Source of the DNA: Paracoccaceae bacterium
GTDB lineage: Bacteria; Pseudomonadota; Alphaproteobacteria; Rhodobacterales; Rhodobacteraceae
NCBI GenBank assembly: GCA_024742835.1
Contig: JANSXS010000005.1
Span: forward strand, 52,956 to 116,955
Direction: 5' to 3'
DNA length: 64,000 nt
Under the pieces are notes generated by a model that was not told where the DNA came from, did not search any database, and was given only the letters and a program-made list of their open reading frames with translations. This document shows positions 16,772 through 25,361 of the stretch, in pieces. The stretch's first letter is position 1. Every line of letters starts with the position of its first letter. A program made the translations under genes and the position numbers.

Positions 16772-17857
16772 ATGGGTGCCTATATCCTCCGACGGTTGTT
16801 GCTTGTGTTCCCGACGCTGATCGGGATCATGATCATCAATTTCGCGCTGGTGCAGTTCCTGCCCGGCGGCCCCGTGGAACAGGCCATCGCCGAGATCCAG
16901 GGGCAGGGAGACGTGTTCGGCGGCTTCGCGGGCGGTCAGGATGACAGCGCCCTTGGCGGCGGCGAGGAAAGCGAGGGCTATCTTGGCTCACGCGGCCTGC
17001 CGCCCGAATTCATCGCCGAGCTGGAGGCGCAATACGGTCTGGACAAGCCGCCGCTGGAACGCTTCTTCACGATGCTGTGGAATTATGCGCGCTTCGATTT
17101 CGGGGAAAGCTATTTCCGCAAGATCACCGTGATCGACCTTGTGCTGGAAAAGATGCCGGTCAGCGTGTCGCTGGGGATCTGGACGCTGCTGCTGTCCTAT
17201 CTCATCTCTATCCCGCTTGGCATCCGCAAGGCCGTGCGCGACGGCACCCGTTTTGACACATGGACCAGCGGCATCATCATCGCCGCCTATGCCATCCCCG
17301 GCTTTCTCTTTGCGATCATGCTGCTGGTGCTGTTCGCGGGCGGCTCTTACTACCAGATCTTCCCGCTGCGCGGCCTCACCTCTGACGGGTGGGAGGATTT
17401 CACGCTTTTCGGCAAGATCGCCGACTACCTGTGGCACATCTTTCTACCCGTACTGGCGCTGTCGATCTCTGGCTTTGCAACGCTGACGCTGCTGACCAAG
17501 AATTCCTTTCTGGACGAGATCAAGAAGCAATACGTGATCACCGCCCGCGCCAAGGGTCTGGGCGAGCGCAAGGTTCTGTACGGCCATGTCTTTCGCAACG
17601 CGATGCTGATCGTTGTTGCGGGCTTTCCGGGTGCTTTCGTCGCGGTTTTCTTTACTGGAAGCCTGCTGATCGAAACGATCTTTTCGCTGGATGGTCTGGG
17701 GCGCCTCTTCTTTGAGGCGGCGGTGGGGCGCGACTATCCGGTGCTCTTCGCTACATTGTACCTCACCACGCTCATAGGGCTGGTGGTGCAGTTGATCGGG
17801 GATCTGATGTATGTGGCCATCGACCCACGCATAGATTTCGAACGGCGGGCCGGGTAA
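16772..17857 (+). CDS. yejB: YejB-like ABC transporter permease
   Basis: A 361-residue inner-membrane permease, with E. coli YejB at 364. The N-terminus [31 protein letters not shown] is the usual DppB/YejB first helix, followed by the YejB-specific acidic insert (about residues 40-75). The EAA loop for contact with the ATPase is [23 protein letters not shown]. About six membrane helices. It lies nine bases after yejA and one base before yejE. Confidence 0.93.
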   Translation: MGAYILRRLLLVFPTLIGIMIINFALVQFLPGGPVEQAIAEIQGQGDVFGGFAGGQDDSALGGGEESEGYLGSRGLPPEFIAELEAQYGLDKPPLERFFTMLWNYARFDFGESYFRKITVIDLVLEKMPVSVSLGIWTLLLSYLISIPLGIRKAVRDGTRFDTWTSGIIIAAYAIPGFLFAIMLLVLFAGGSYYQIFPLRGLTSDGWEDFTLFGKIADYLWHIFLPVLALSISGFATLTLLTKNSFLDEIKKQYVITARAKGLGERKVLYGHVFRNAMLIVVAGFPGAFVAVFFTGSLLIETIFSLDGLGRLFFEAAVGRDYPVLFATLYLTTLIGLVVQLIGDLMYVAIDPRIDFERRAG

Positions 17858-17858
17858 C

Positions 17859-18965
17859 ATGCGCCTTTCCCCCCTCAACCAGCGCCGCTGGCGCAACTTC
17901 AAGCGCAACCGCCGAGCGTGGTGGTCGCTCATCATCTTTTCCGTGTTGTTCCTGATCTGCCTGCCTGCGGAATTTGTCGCCAATGACAAGCCGCTTCTGG
18001 TCAGCTACCGAGGCGAGCTTTACACGCCCGTGGTCACATTTTACCCCGAAACCGCCTTTGGCGGCGATTTCCGCACCGAGGCACCCTATGGTGACCCAGA
18101 GGTCGAGTGCCTGATCGTGTCCGGCGGTCTGGAAGACTGTTTCGATGACCCGTTCGGCGTGTTGGAAGACGCGCAGGACGGCGTGGTGAACGGCACGGCC
18201 ATCGAAAAGGGTTGGACCCTCTGGCCGCTCATTCCCTACAGCTACGACACCCCCGTGGACCGCCCCGGTGCCGCCCCGCTGCCACCCAACGAGCAGAACT
18301 GGCTGGGCACCGACGGCACCAAGCGCGATGTCATGGCACGGGTGATCTACGGCTTCCGCCTTTCGGTGCTGTTCGCGCTGATCGTGACGCTGTTCAGCTC
18401 CATCATCGGCATCGCGGCTGGCGCGGTGCAGGGCTATTTCGGCGGCCGCACGGACCTTTTCTTTCAACGATTCATAGAGGTCTGGGCTGGCACGCCGCAG
18501 CTTTACGTCATCATCATCCTCTTCGCGATCCTCCCGCGAAGTTTCTGGCTCCTTGTGGGGATCACCGTCGCCTTCGGGTGGATGGGCCTTGTCGGCGTGG
18601 TGCGCGCGGAATTCCTGCGCGCGCGCAATTTCGAATATGTCCGCGCGGCCAAGGCGCTTGGCGTGGGCAATATGACGATCATGTATCGCCACATGCTGCC
18701 CAATGCGATGGTCGCCACGATCACCTTCATGCCCTTCATCATCACGGGCACAATCAACTTGCTGGCCACGCTTGATTTCCTCGGCTTTGGCCTGCCCGCC
18801 TCCGCACCCTCGCTTGGCGAACTCACCCTACAGGCCAAGCAGAACCTGCAAGCGCCGTGGCTCGCCTTCACCGCGTTCTTCACCTTTGCCATCATGCTGT
18901 CGCTGCTCGTCTTCATCTTCGAGGGCGTGCGCGACGCCTTCGACCCCAGAAAGACCTTTCAATGA
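17859..18965 (+). CDS. yejE: YejE-like ABC transporter permease
   Basis: A 368-residue second permease. The N-terminus LNQRRWRNFKRNRRAWWSL leads into the first membrane helix, then comes a long periplasmic segment (about residues 40-150), as in YejE. The EAA loop is VRAAKALGVGNMTIMYRHMLPNAM. Its stop overlaps the yejF ATG (ATGA), so translation of the two is coupled. Confidence 0.93.
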   Translation: MRLSPLNQRRWRNFKRNRRAWWSLIIFSVLFLICLPAEFVANDKPLLVSYRGELYTPVVTFYPETAFGGDFRTEAPYGDPEVECLIVSGGLEDCFDDPFGVLEDAQDGVVNGTAIEKGWTLWPLIPYSYDTPVDRPGAAPLPPNEQNWLGTDGTKRDVMARVIYGFRLSVLFALIVTLFSSIIGIAAGAVQGYFGGRTDLFFQRFIEVWAGTPQLYVIIILFAILPRSFWLLVGITVAFGWMGLVGVVRAEFLRARNFEYVRAAKALGVGNMTIMYRHMLPNAMVATITFMPFIITGTINLLATLDFLGFGLPASAPSLGELTLQAKQNLQAPWLAFTAFFTFAIMLSLLVFIFEGVRDAFDPRKTFQ

Positions 18966-20551
18966 GCCTTTTGAAGGTCAACAACCTGCGCGTCGCCTTC
19001 CGGCAGGACGGGATCGAGAAAGAGGCGGTCAAGGGCGTCTCCTTCACCGTGGATCGCGGTGAGACGGTTGCCATTGTCGGGGAAAGCGGCTCGGGCAAAT
19101 CGGTCACGGCTCTGTCTACCGTGTCGCTTCTTGGAGACGGCGCGCGCGTCACCGGCAGCGTCACCTATGACGGCAAGGAAATGATCGGTGCCAGCGATCA
19201 GCACCTGCGAGAGGTGCGCGGCAACGACATCTCTTTCATCTTCCAGGAACCGATGACCTCGCTCAACCCGCTGCACACGCTGGAAAAGCAGCTGCGCGAA
19301 TCGATCGAACTGCATCAGGGCGTGCGCGGGGCAGAGGTGCGGGAACGTATCATCGACCTTATGCACCGCGTCGGCATCCGCGACCCCGAAAGCCGCCTTG
19401 GCGCGTATCCGCACCAGTTGTCCGGCGGCCAGCGCCAGCGGGTGATGATCGCCATGGCGCTGTCGAACAAGCCGGATATCCTGATCGCGGACGAACCCAC
19501 GACCGCGCTCGATGTCACCATCCAGGCCCAGATCCTTGAACTGCTGGCAGATCTCAAGCGGGACGAGGGGATGGGGCTTCTCTTCATCACCCACGACCTC
19601 GGGGTCGTGCAGCGCATTGCTGACCGGGTCTGTGTGATGAAGGATGGCGAGATCGTGGAAACCGGCCCCACCGCCGCGCTTTTCGCCAACCCGCAACATC
19701 CCTACACCCGCAAGCTCCTTGGCGCGTCCCCGTCGGGCGCGCCCGACCCCGTGCCGGAAAGCGCCCCCACCCTGATCGAGGCGGAGCACCTCAAGGTCTG
19801 GTTCCCGATTCAGAAGGGGCTGCTCAAACGGACCGTGGGCCACGTCAAGGCCGTCAACGACGCAAGCTTCACGCTCCGCGCCGGGGAAACCCTTGGCATC
19901 GTTGGCGAAAGCGGCTCGGGCAAGACCACCCTTGCGCTGGCGCTGATGCGCCTGATCCAGTCCGAAGGCGCGATGCGCTTCGAGGGCGAGGACATGCGCG
20001 GCTGGTCCACCGGTCAGCTCCGCCGCCGCCGCGCTGATATCCAGATCGTGTTCCAGGATCCTTACGGCAGCCTAAGCCCCCGCATGACCTGCGAACAGAT
20101 CATCGCCGAAGGTCTGGGCGTGCATGGCAATTCCAGCGGCCAAAGCCCGCGCGATCTTGTCGCCGAAGTCATGCAGGAGGTCGAACTGCCGCCAGAGACC
20201 ATGGATCGCTACCCGCATGAATTCTCCGGCGGCCAGCGCCAGCGTATCGCCATCGCCCGCGCCATGATCCTGCGCCCCAAGCTCGTGGTGCTGGACGAAC
20301 CCACAAGCGCGCTCGACATGACCGTGCAGGTCCAGATCGTCGACCTGCTGCGCCGGCTTCAGGTGAAATACGGGCTGGGCTATCTCTTTATCTCGCATGA
20401 CCTGGCCGTCGTGCGCGCCATGAGCCACAAGGTCATGGTGATGAAACAGGGTGACATCATCGAGATGGGTAGCGCCCACGATCTTTTTGACGCGCCACAA
20501 ACAGATTACGCCAAGACCCTCCTGCAAGCCGCGCTCGACTTCGCCGTCTGA
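18962..20551 (+). CDS. yejF: YejF-like ABC transporter ATPase, two fused domains
   Basis: 529 residues, the same length as E. coli YejF, with two nucleotide-binding domains. Domain 1: Walker [11 protein letters not shown] (about residue 42), signature [10 protein letters not shown], Walker [13 protein letters not shown]. Domain 2: Walker [11 protein letters not shown] (about residue 318), signature [10 protein letters not shown], Walker [13 protein letters not shown]. Between them lies the C-terminal peptide-transporter tail [12 protein letters not shown]. The ATG overlaps the yejE stop and is used instead of an earlier in-frame start within yejE. It completes the operon. Confidence 0.95.
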   Translation: MSLLKVNNLRVAFRQDGIEKEAVKGVSFTVDRGETVAIVGESGSGKSVTALSTVSLLGDGARVTGSVTYDGKEMIGASDQHLREVRGNDISFIFQEPMTSLNPLHTLEKQLRESIELHQGVRGAEVRERIIDLMHRVGIRDPESRLGAYPHQLSGGQRQRVMIAMALSNKPDILIADEPTTALDVTIQAQILELLADLKRDEGMGLLFITHDLGVVQRIADRVCVMKDGEIVETGPTAALFANPQHPYTRKLLGASPSGAPDPVPESAPTLIEAEHLKVWFPIQKGLLKRTVGHVKAVNDASFTLRAGETLGIVGESGSGKTTLALALMRLIQSEGAMRFEGEDMRGWSTGQLRRRRADIQIVFQDPYGSLSPRMTCEQIIAEGLGVHGNSSGQSPRDLVAEVMQEVELPPETMDRYPHEFSGGQRQRIAIARAMILRPKLVVLDEPTSALDMTVQVQIVDLLRRLQVKYGLGYLFISHDLAVVRAMSHKVMVMKQGDIIEMGSAHDLFDAPQTDYAKTLLQAALDFAV

Positions 20552-20588
20552 TCCGGGCTTCATCTGGCCTGAAATACCTCGGGGAGGG

Positions 20589-20635
20589 CGTTGAAATTCT
20601 CTTTGAATTTCAACGGGAGGGGCAGCGCCCCTCCG
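20589..20635. repeat. Tandem hairpins downstream of yejF
   Basis: Two adjacent perfect stems: CGTTGAAATTC-TCTTT-GAATTTCAACG (11 bp, about 20590-20616) and GGAGGGGC-AGC-GCCCCTCC (8 bp, about 20618-20636). A smaller GTGGC-GCA-GCCAC stem follows near 20650. No T run follows, so a terminator is uncertain; an extragenic palindromic element or transcript-end structure fits as well. The rest of the 219-base gap before the TauE gene shows nothing else. Confidence 0.7.
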
Positions 20636-20770
20636 TTAAGCCGATCAGCGTGGCGCAGCCACACCTTTTGATTCTCCAAAGGCGGACTTCTCAAATTTTT
20701 TGTGGCTCACCGGCGGTCAGGGCCACGCCTGCGCTTGCATCTTGCGCACCCGGCAGGCTTTACTCGACCC

Positions 20771-21685
20771 ATGCTGATCTATCTTCCCATCGCCGAGGTT
20801 TCGGTCAACGCCTTTCTGCTTCTTGGGCTGGGGGGGCTTGTGGGCGTGCTCTCGGGCATGTTCGGTGTCGGCGGCGGATTTCTGATGACGCCGCTTTTGT
20901 TCTTCATCGGCATCCCGCCCGCGGTGGCCGTCGCGACAGAGGCAAACCAGATCGTCGCGTCCTCGTTTTCCGGCGTTCTGGCGCATGTCCGGCGCAAGAC
21001 GGTCGATTTCACGATGGGCACGGTTCTTCTGGTCGGGGGGCTGATCGGCGCGGCCGTGGGCGTGGTGATCTTCAACTATCTCAAAAGCATGGGGCAGGTC
21101 GATCTGCTGGTGCGGTTGTGCTATGTCGTCTTTCTCGGCGTGATCGGCGGCATGATGTTCGTTGAAAGCCTGCGCGCGATCCGCAACACCCGCTCGGGCA
21201 AGCCCCCCAAGCGCAAGAAACACAACTGGATCCATGGCCTGCCGCTCAAGATGCGGTTTCGCACCTCGGGGCTTTACATCTCGGTGATCCCGCCGGTGCT
21301 GGTGGGGGTGGCAGTGGGTATTCTGGCGGCGATCATGGGCGTGGGCGGCGGCTTTATAATGGTGCCCGCGATGATCTACCTCCTGGGAATGCCGACCAAG
21401 GTGGTCGTGGGCACGTCGCTGTTTCAGATCATCTTCGTGACGGCGTTCACCACGCTGCTACACGCGACCACGAATTTCACCGTCGATATCGTGCTTGCGG
21501 TTCTGTTGCTGGTGGGCGGCGTGATCGGGGCACAGATCGGCACCTCCATCGGAACGCGCATGAAGGCTGAACAGTTGCGCATCCTTCTGGCAATCATGGT
21601 GCTGGCGGTCTGCGCCAAGCTGGCGCTCGATCTGCTGCTCACCCCGTCCGAGATCTACTCTATCGGCAATGCGGGGGGCCATTGA
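20771..21685 (+). CDS. TauE/SafE family anion exporter
   Basis: A 304-residue integral membrane protein with about eight helices arranged as two repeats, each carrying the TauE/SafE glycine motif: SGMFGVGGGFLMTPLL in the first half and AAIMGVGGGFIMVPAM in the second. A basic cytoplasmic loop (SGKPPKRKKHN) separates them. Family members export sulfite, sulfoacetate or other organic anions. The ATG at 20771 is preferred to an earlier in-frame codon. The stop overlaps the next ATG (TGATG), a pairing with TIGR02186 that recurs in Rhodobacterales. Confidence 0.88.
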   Translation: MLIYLPIAEVSVNAFLLLGLGGLVGVLSGMFGVGGGFLMTPLLFFIGIPPAVAVATEANQIVASSFSGVLAHVRRKTVDFTMGTVLLVGGLIGAAVGVVIFNYLKSMGQVDLLVRLCYVVFLGVIGGMMFVESLRAIRNTRSGKPPKRKKHNWIHGLPLKMRFRTSGLYISVIPPVLVGVAVGILAAIMGVGGGFIMVPAMIYLLGMPTKVVVGTSLFQIIFVTAFTTLLHATTNFTVDIVLAVLLLVGGVIGAQIGTSIGTRMKAEQLRILLAIMVLAVCAKLALDLLLTPSEIYSIGNAGGH

Positions 21686-22452
21686 TGCGCGCCGCGTTGG
21701 CCTGTCTTGCCCTGGCGGCCTGCCTGCTTGCGGCGCGCACCGGGGCAGAGGAGGTGGTGCTGGGCCTGTCAAAGGACAAGGTGGCGATCACGGCCACGTT
21801 CGAGGGGTCCGAGATACTGGTCTTCGGCGCGGTCAAGCGGGAAGTGCCAATCCCCGAAGAGCCGCTTGACGTGATCGTCGCCGTGGCCGGGCCAGACAAG
21901 CCACTGATCGTGCGCCGCAAGGAGCGCCGCTTTGGTATCTGGGTCAATATCGACGCGGTCGAAATCGACGCGGCCCCCAGCTTTTACGCTGTGGCCACGA
22001 CCGGCCCGTTCGATCAGGTATTGTCGAATGTCGAGGATCTGCGGCACCGGGTATCCATCCCGCAGGCGATCCGCTCGGTCGGGGCACCCGCCACGGTAGG
22101 CGACGCGCAGGCCTTTACCGATGCCGTGATCCGCATCCGCAAGGGCAATGGCGCTTACAAGGTCGAGGAGGGCGCCGTGTCTCTGGATGAACAGACCCTG
22201 TTTCGCGCCTCCATCTCGATGCCGGCCAACCTGACCGAAGGGGTCTATGCCACGCGGATCTTCCTGACCCGCGGGGGCGAGGTGGTGGCGACGTACCAAA
22301 CCAGTATCGACGTGCGCAAGGTCGGGCTGGAGCGGTGGCTGTTCAACATGTCGCGCGAGCAACCGCTGCTTTACGGCCTGATGTCGCTGGCCATCGCCAT
22401 CGCCGCGGGCTGGGGCGCCTCTGCCGCGTTCCGGGTGCTGCGCCAGAACTGA
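21685..22452 (+). CDS. TIGR02186 family membrane-anchored periplasmic protein
   Basis: 255 residues: an N-terminal signal peptide (ALACLALAACLLAARTGA), a long beta-rich extracytoplasmic part beginning EEVVLGLSKDKVAITATFEG, and a single C-terminal membrane helix (LLYGLMSLAIAIAAGWGASAAF). It matches the conserved alphaproteobacterial TIGR02186 family, whose function is not known. Translational coupling with the exporter suggests it is an accessory or partner of that transporter. Confidence 0.8.
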   Translation: MRAALACLALAACLLAARTGAEEVVLGLSKDKVAITATFEGSEILVFGAVKREVPIPEEPLDVIVAVAGPDKPLIVRRKERRFGIWVNIDAVEIDAAPSFYAVATTGPFDQVLSNVEDLRHRVSIPQAIRSVGAPATVGDAQAFTDAVIRIRKGNGAYKVEEGAVSLDEQTLFRASISMPANLTEGVYATRIFLTRGGEVVATYQTSIDVRKVGLERWLFNMSREQPLLYGLMSLAIAIAAGWGASAAFRVLRQN

Positions 22453-22500
22453 CCCGCGCGGCCAGCCCATGCAGCCAGTCCACCCGGTCAATCCACGCAG

Positions 22501-23403
22501 TCAGTCCAATGCGGCCAGAACAAGCGCCACGCCAAGCAGAACCGCCCATGTGCGCCACAGCGCGCCGGTGGCCCTTTCGATATCGTCTGCCCCGGTATCG
22601 CGGCAGCCCTTGGGATTGACGAAGGGATAGTCGCGCATCTCGCCCTCATAGGCGCGCGGCCCGGACAGCGCCACGCCAAGCCCCCGTGCCATGGCCGCCT
22701 CGGGCCAGCCGGCATTCGGCGAGCGGTGCTGCCCTGCCTCTGCGGTGATGGCCGCGCGCTGGCCCGTCACGCCAAGCACCAGCGCAAACAGGGCCGCCGT
22801 TGCGCGCGCCGGGATCAGGTTCAGCAGATCGTCAAACCGTGCAGCGGCCCATCCGAATGCCGCGTGCCGGGGGGTGCGGTAGCCGATCATGCTGTCGGCG
22901 GTGTTGGTCATCTTGTACAAAAGCAACCCCGGAAGCCCGGCCAGAATGTACCAGAACACCGGCGCAACCACGCCGTCGCTGAAATTCTCTGCCGCCGATT
23001 CGATGGCTGCGCGCGACACCGCCGCGCGATCCATTCCGGTGGTGTCACGCCCCACGATCATCGCCACCGCGCGCCGGCCCTCGGCCACGGACAGGCGCAG
23101 CCCGTCCGCCACCGCGCGGACATGATCTACCAGCGACCGTTGCGCCAGCAGGATCGCCACCACGATCACCTCGACCACCGGCCCCAAGCTGGTCAACAGG
23201 GCACCAAGCAGTACCGCACTCAGCCCAAGCGCCAGCATCGCCACAACGCCCTTGATGCGGCGGCCGGGGCCCCTGTTCAGCTGCGCGTCGGTCCAGCCGA
23301 CCGCCCGCCCCATCAGCACCGCAGGATGCGCAAACCGATCCCAAAGCCATTTCGGCTCTCCCAGGGCAGCATCCAGAACCATGGCGATGGCCAGAACGCT
23401 CAC
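22501..23403 (-). CDS. cbiB: Adenosylcobinamide-phosphate synthase
   Basis: CbiB (CobD in Pseudomonas naming) attaches the aminopropanol arm to adenosylcobyric acid, completing the corrin side chains in the inner membrane. Family motifs: LDAALGEPKWLWDRFAHP near the start, GRDTTGMDRAAVSRAAIESA, ENFSDGVVAPVFWY and YKMTNTADSMIGYRT. It has several hydrophobic helices. The GTG at 23403 overlaps the TGA of the upstream decarboxylase (GTGA), giving 300 residues; a GTG at 23427 would add eight. Confidence 0.92.
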   Translation of the reverse strand: MSVLAIAMVLDAALGEPKWLWDRFAHPAVLMGRAVGWTDAQLNRGPGRRIKGVVAMLALGLSAVLLGALLTSLGPVVEVIVVAILLAQRSLVDHVRAVADGLRLSVAEGRRAVAMIVGRDTTGMDRAAVSRAAIESAAENFSDGVVAPVFWYILAGLPGLLLYKMTNTADSMIGYRTPRHAAFGWAAARFDDLLNLIPARATAALFALVLGVTGQRAAITAEAGQHRSPNAGWPEAAMARGLGVALSGPRAYEGEMRDYPFVNPKGCRDTGADDIERATGALWRTWAVLLGVALVLAALD

Positions 23404-24341
23404 AGGGCTTGCTCCAGTTGTGACCACCCGTCCGGGTCGGGCAGCCCCAGCCTTATCCAGTGGTCGGAATATGGAAAGATACGGCTCCAGATCTTGTGGG
23501 TTGCAAGGCGGGTCTGTAATTCCTGCGCGTTTTCAACCGCATAAAGCCGGAAAAGCGATGTCCCTCCCGTCAATGTCGCGCCGGTGCATGTCATCAGATC
23601 ATCCAGCCGGGCGGCATCCCGACGCAACCTTGCGCGGGTGTCCTGCGCCCATTCGAAATCCTGCAACGCGGCCCGCCCGGTGATCAGCGCCGGTCCGGAC
23701 ACGGCCCAGGGGCCAAGCAGCTCTGCCAGTCGCGCGATCCTGTCCGGCGCACCGATGGCAAAACCAAGCCGCAAGCCCGCCAGCCCCCAGAACTTGCCAA
23801 AGCTCTTGAGATAAACCGTGCCGTTATCTCCCAGGCCGACGAGCGAGCGCGCGGGGTCCACATCGGCAAAGCTTTCGTCCACGATCGTCAGGCGAGCATC
23901 CAGATCGTGCGCGTCCCACCAATGCCCTGTCGGGTTGTTGGGATGCACCAGCACACGCGCATCGGGGGCCATGTTGCCGTCTGTTTCCACCTGCCAGCCA
24001 TGCGCGGCAAAGGCGGCGGCATGTTCGTTATAGGTGGGTGCCGGGATATGCACGCGCCCCGGTTCCGCCAGGGCGGGCAGCCGGGCGATGATGCTGGATG
24101 CGCCGGGCGCAGGCAGAATCGTCAGATCATCTGGCACGGCCCAGAATTGCCGCGCGGCATCTGTCAGCTCGTCCACCGCGGCGCGGTCGGGCAGGGCGGT
24201 CCAGCAATCGGCGGGAAAGTCCGGAAGCCGGTAGGGAACGGGGTTTATCCCGGTCGACAGATCCAGCCATGCCGCGCGCGGCCCGCCATGGCGCGCGGCG
24301 GCGTCGTCGATCCCGCCCCCGTGATCGCGCGGCGTCTGCAT
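23400..24341 (-). CDS. cobC: L-threonine-O-3-phosphate decarboxylase (cobalamin pathway)
   Basis: A 313-residue PLP enzyme of the class I/II aminotransferase fold, which makes (R)-1-amino-2-propanol phosphate for the corrin side arm; its product feeds the CbiB reaction encoded next door. The N-terminus HGGGIDDAAARHGG...WLDLSTGINP is the signature of this subfamily. VHPNNPTG and the PLP lysine in VYLKSFGKFWGLAGLRLGF are present. It lies between DUF1636 (five-base gap) and cbiB (four-base overlap), so the three form an operon. Symbol usage differs: cobC in Pseudomonas, cobD in Salmonella. Confidence 0.9.
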   Translation of the reverse strand: MQTPRDHGGGIDDAAARHGGPRAAWLDLSTGINPVPYRLPDFPADCWTALPDRAAVDELTDAARQFWAVPDDLTILPAPGASSIIARLPALAEPGRVHIPAPTYNEHAAAFAAHGWQVETDGNMAPDARVLVHPNNPTGHWWDAHDLDARLTIVDESFADVDPARSLVGLGDNGTVYLKSFGKFWGLAGLRLGFAIGAPDRIARLAELLGPWAVSGPALITGRAALQDFEWAQDTRARLRRDAARLDDLMTCTGATLTGGTSLFRLYAVENAQELQTRLATHKIWSRIFPYSDHWIRLGLPDPDGWSQLEQAL

Positions 24342-24346
24342 GGCTG

Positions 24347-24721
24347 TCAGTCCTCGTCGCCCGGCAGGGGCGGATGGCGGGTGATGAAATGTCCTTTCAC
24401 CCCTTGCGGCCACGTGCGGTAGGGCACCTGACCTGTCTCGCTTTGCGCGTGAAGCACAGCATAGTCGACAATGGCCTGCGCCGCGTCGTCATCAGGAGTG
24501 AAGCGCCCCAGCGTATAGGCCAGCTTGTCGTTACCCTGTACCGCCACGTTGCAGCCATGGGTGCAGCCCATCAGGCAGGATACGCGCCGCGTTCTGACAC
24601 CGGCGTCGCTGGCGCGAGCCTCGATCCGCTCGGCCAGATCCTCGCCATGCGGGCGGCCATGTGTCTCGGCGCTCCAGTCGTCGCGTTTGCAGGTGTCGCA
24701 GATCGTGATCCAGCTTGTCAT
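24347..24721 (-). CDS. DUF1636 family cysteine-rich protein
   Basis: A 124-residue protein, first in the small cobalamin operon. It has CDTCKRDDW near the N-terminus and CLMGCTHGCNVAVQG in the middle, giving five cysteines in a spacing reminiscent of thioredoxin-like 2Fe-2S ferredoxins. DUF1636 members commonly sit beside cobalamin genes, but their role is not established. I looked for a cobalamin riboswitch in the 270 bases upstream and did not see the conserved B12 box; instead a hairpin repeat lies there. Confidence 0.82.
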   Translation of the reverse strand: MTSWITICDTCKRDDWSAETHGRPHGEDLAERIEARASDAGVRTRRVSCLMGCTHGCNVAVQGNDKLAYTLGRFTPDDDAAQAIVDYAVLHAQSETGQVPYRTWPQGVKGHFITRHPPLPGDED

Positions 24722-24830
24722 GACATTCGCCTTGTTCCCGTTTCGGCCCCGTTGAAGCGGAAACCGGGCCTGAAAACAATCCCCTTAACGACGCTTCGCG
24801 CCGTGCTGGCGAAGCGGGGTTGCTTGCGCC

Positions 24831-24946
24831 AAAGCGTTCCGCCTTTGACCTGAGACATCAGCGAAAGGCGGAACGCGTGCAACGATTGAGCAGAGTACTG
24901 CGTTTCTCGAAAATCTGTGATTCAGGTTTTTCGCGAAACGCTTTAG
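24831..24946 (+). repeat. Dispersed double-hairpin repeat, copy A
   Basis: Two hairpins joined by a conserved spacer. Hairpin 1: perfect 13-bp arms GCGTTCCGCCTTT (24834-24846) and AAAGGCGGAACGC (24864-24876). The spacer GTGCAACGATTGAGC... follows. Hairpin 2: GCGTTTCTCGAAAATCTG (24900-24917) with CAGGTTTTTCGCGAAACGC (24923-24941). It is closely related to copy B at 30.9 kb over about 80 bases, and hairpin 2 recurs alone in inverse orientation in copies C and D. Confidence 0.88.
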
Positions 24947-24992
24947 GTTCCGGCGGATCAATTGTGTTCAGGGTTCGGGGTTTTGCAAGGGT

Positions 24993-25361
24993 ATGGCCGA
25001 GGTTTTGATCGTGGAAAGCAACGAGTCGTTGGGCCGGCTGTGGCTGAACCATCTGGTCCGGCACGGCATGGCCGTGCAACTTGTTGCGACGCAAGACAAG
25101 GCAGAGGCGGCGCTGCGGGCAAAGCGGTTCGACGTGATGATTCTCAATCTCGTGCTGCGCGGCAGCAGCGCCTTCATGATCGCGGATCTGGCGCATGAGA
25201 TGAACCCGGCGACGCGGGTGATCTTTGTCACCAACACGTCCTTTTTCTCTGACGGGTCGATCTTTGCGCTGTGCCCCAACGCCTGCGCCCATCTTCAGGC
25301 CGATACCCCGCCCGAGGATCTTGTGGCCATGGTGGAACATTACGGGCGCGGGTCCGGCTGA
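24993..25361 (+). CDS. Receiver-like (response regulator) domain protein lacking the phospho-acceptor
   Basis: A 122-residue stand-alone CheY-fold protein. VLIVESNESLGRLW matches the first strand and acidic pocket, but with E8 instead of the usual Asp pair. The phospho-acceptor strand reads FDVMILNLVLRG, with asparagine (N52) in place of Asp. The T in VIFVTNTS is kept, but the C-terminal lysine loop reads HLQADTPPE with no lysine. It is therefore a pseudo-receiver that should not be phosphorylated in the usual way. No kinase or output-domain gene is adjacent. Confidence 0.78.
   Translation: MAEVLIVESNESLGRLWLNHLVRHGMAVQLVATQDKAEAALRAKRFDVMILNLVLRGSSAFMIADLAHEMNPATRVIFVTNTSFFSDGSIFALCPNACAHLQADTPPEDLVAMVEHYGRGSG

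Noticed and set aside
24722..24992. Possible cobalamin riboswitch upstream of the cobalamin operon
   Set aside because: The conserved B12 box is not visible; the structure there is the dispersed hairpin repeat.
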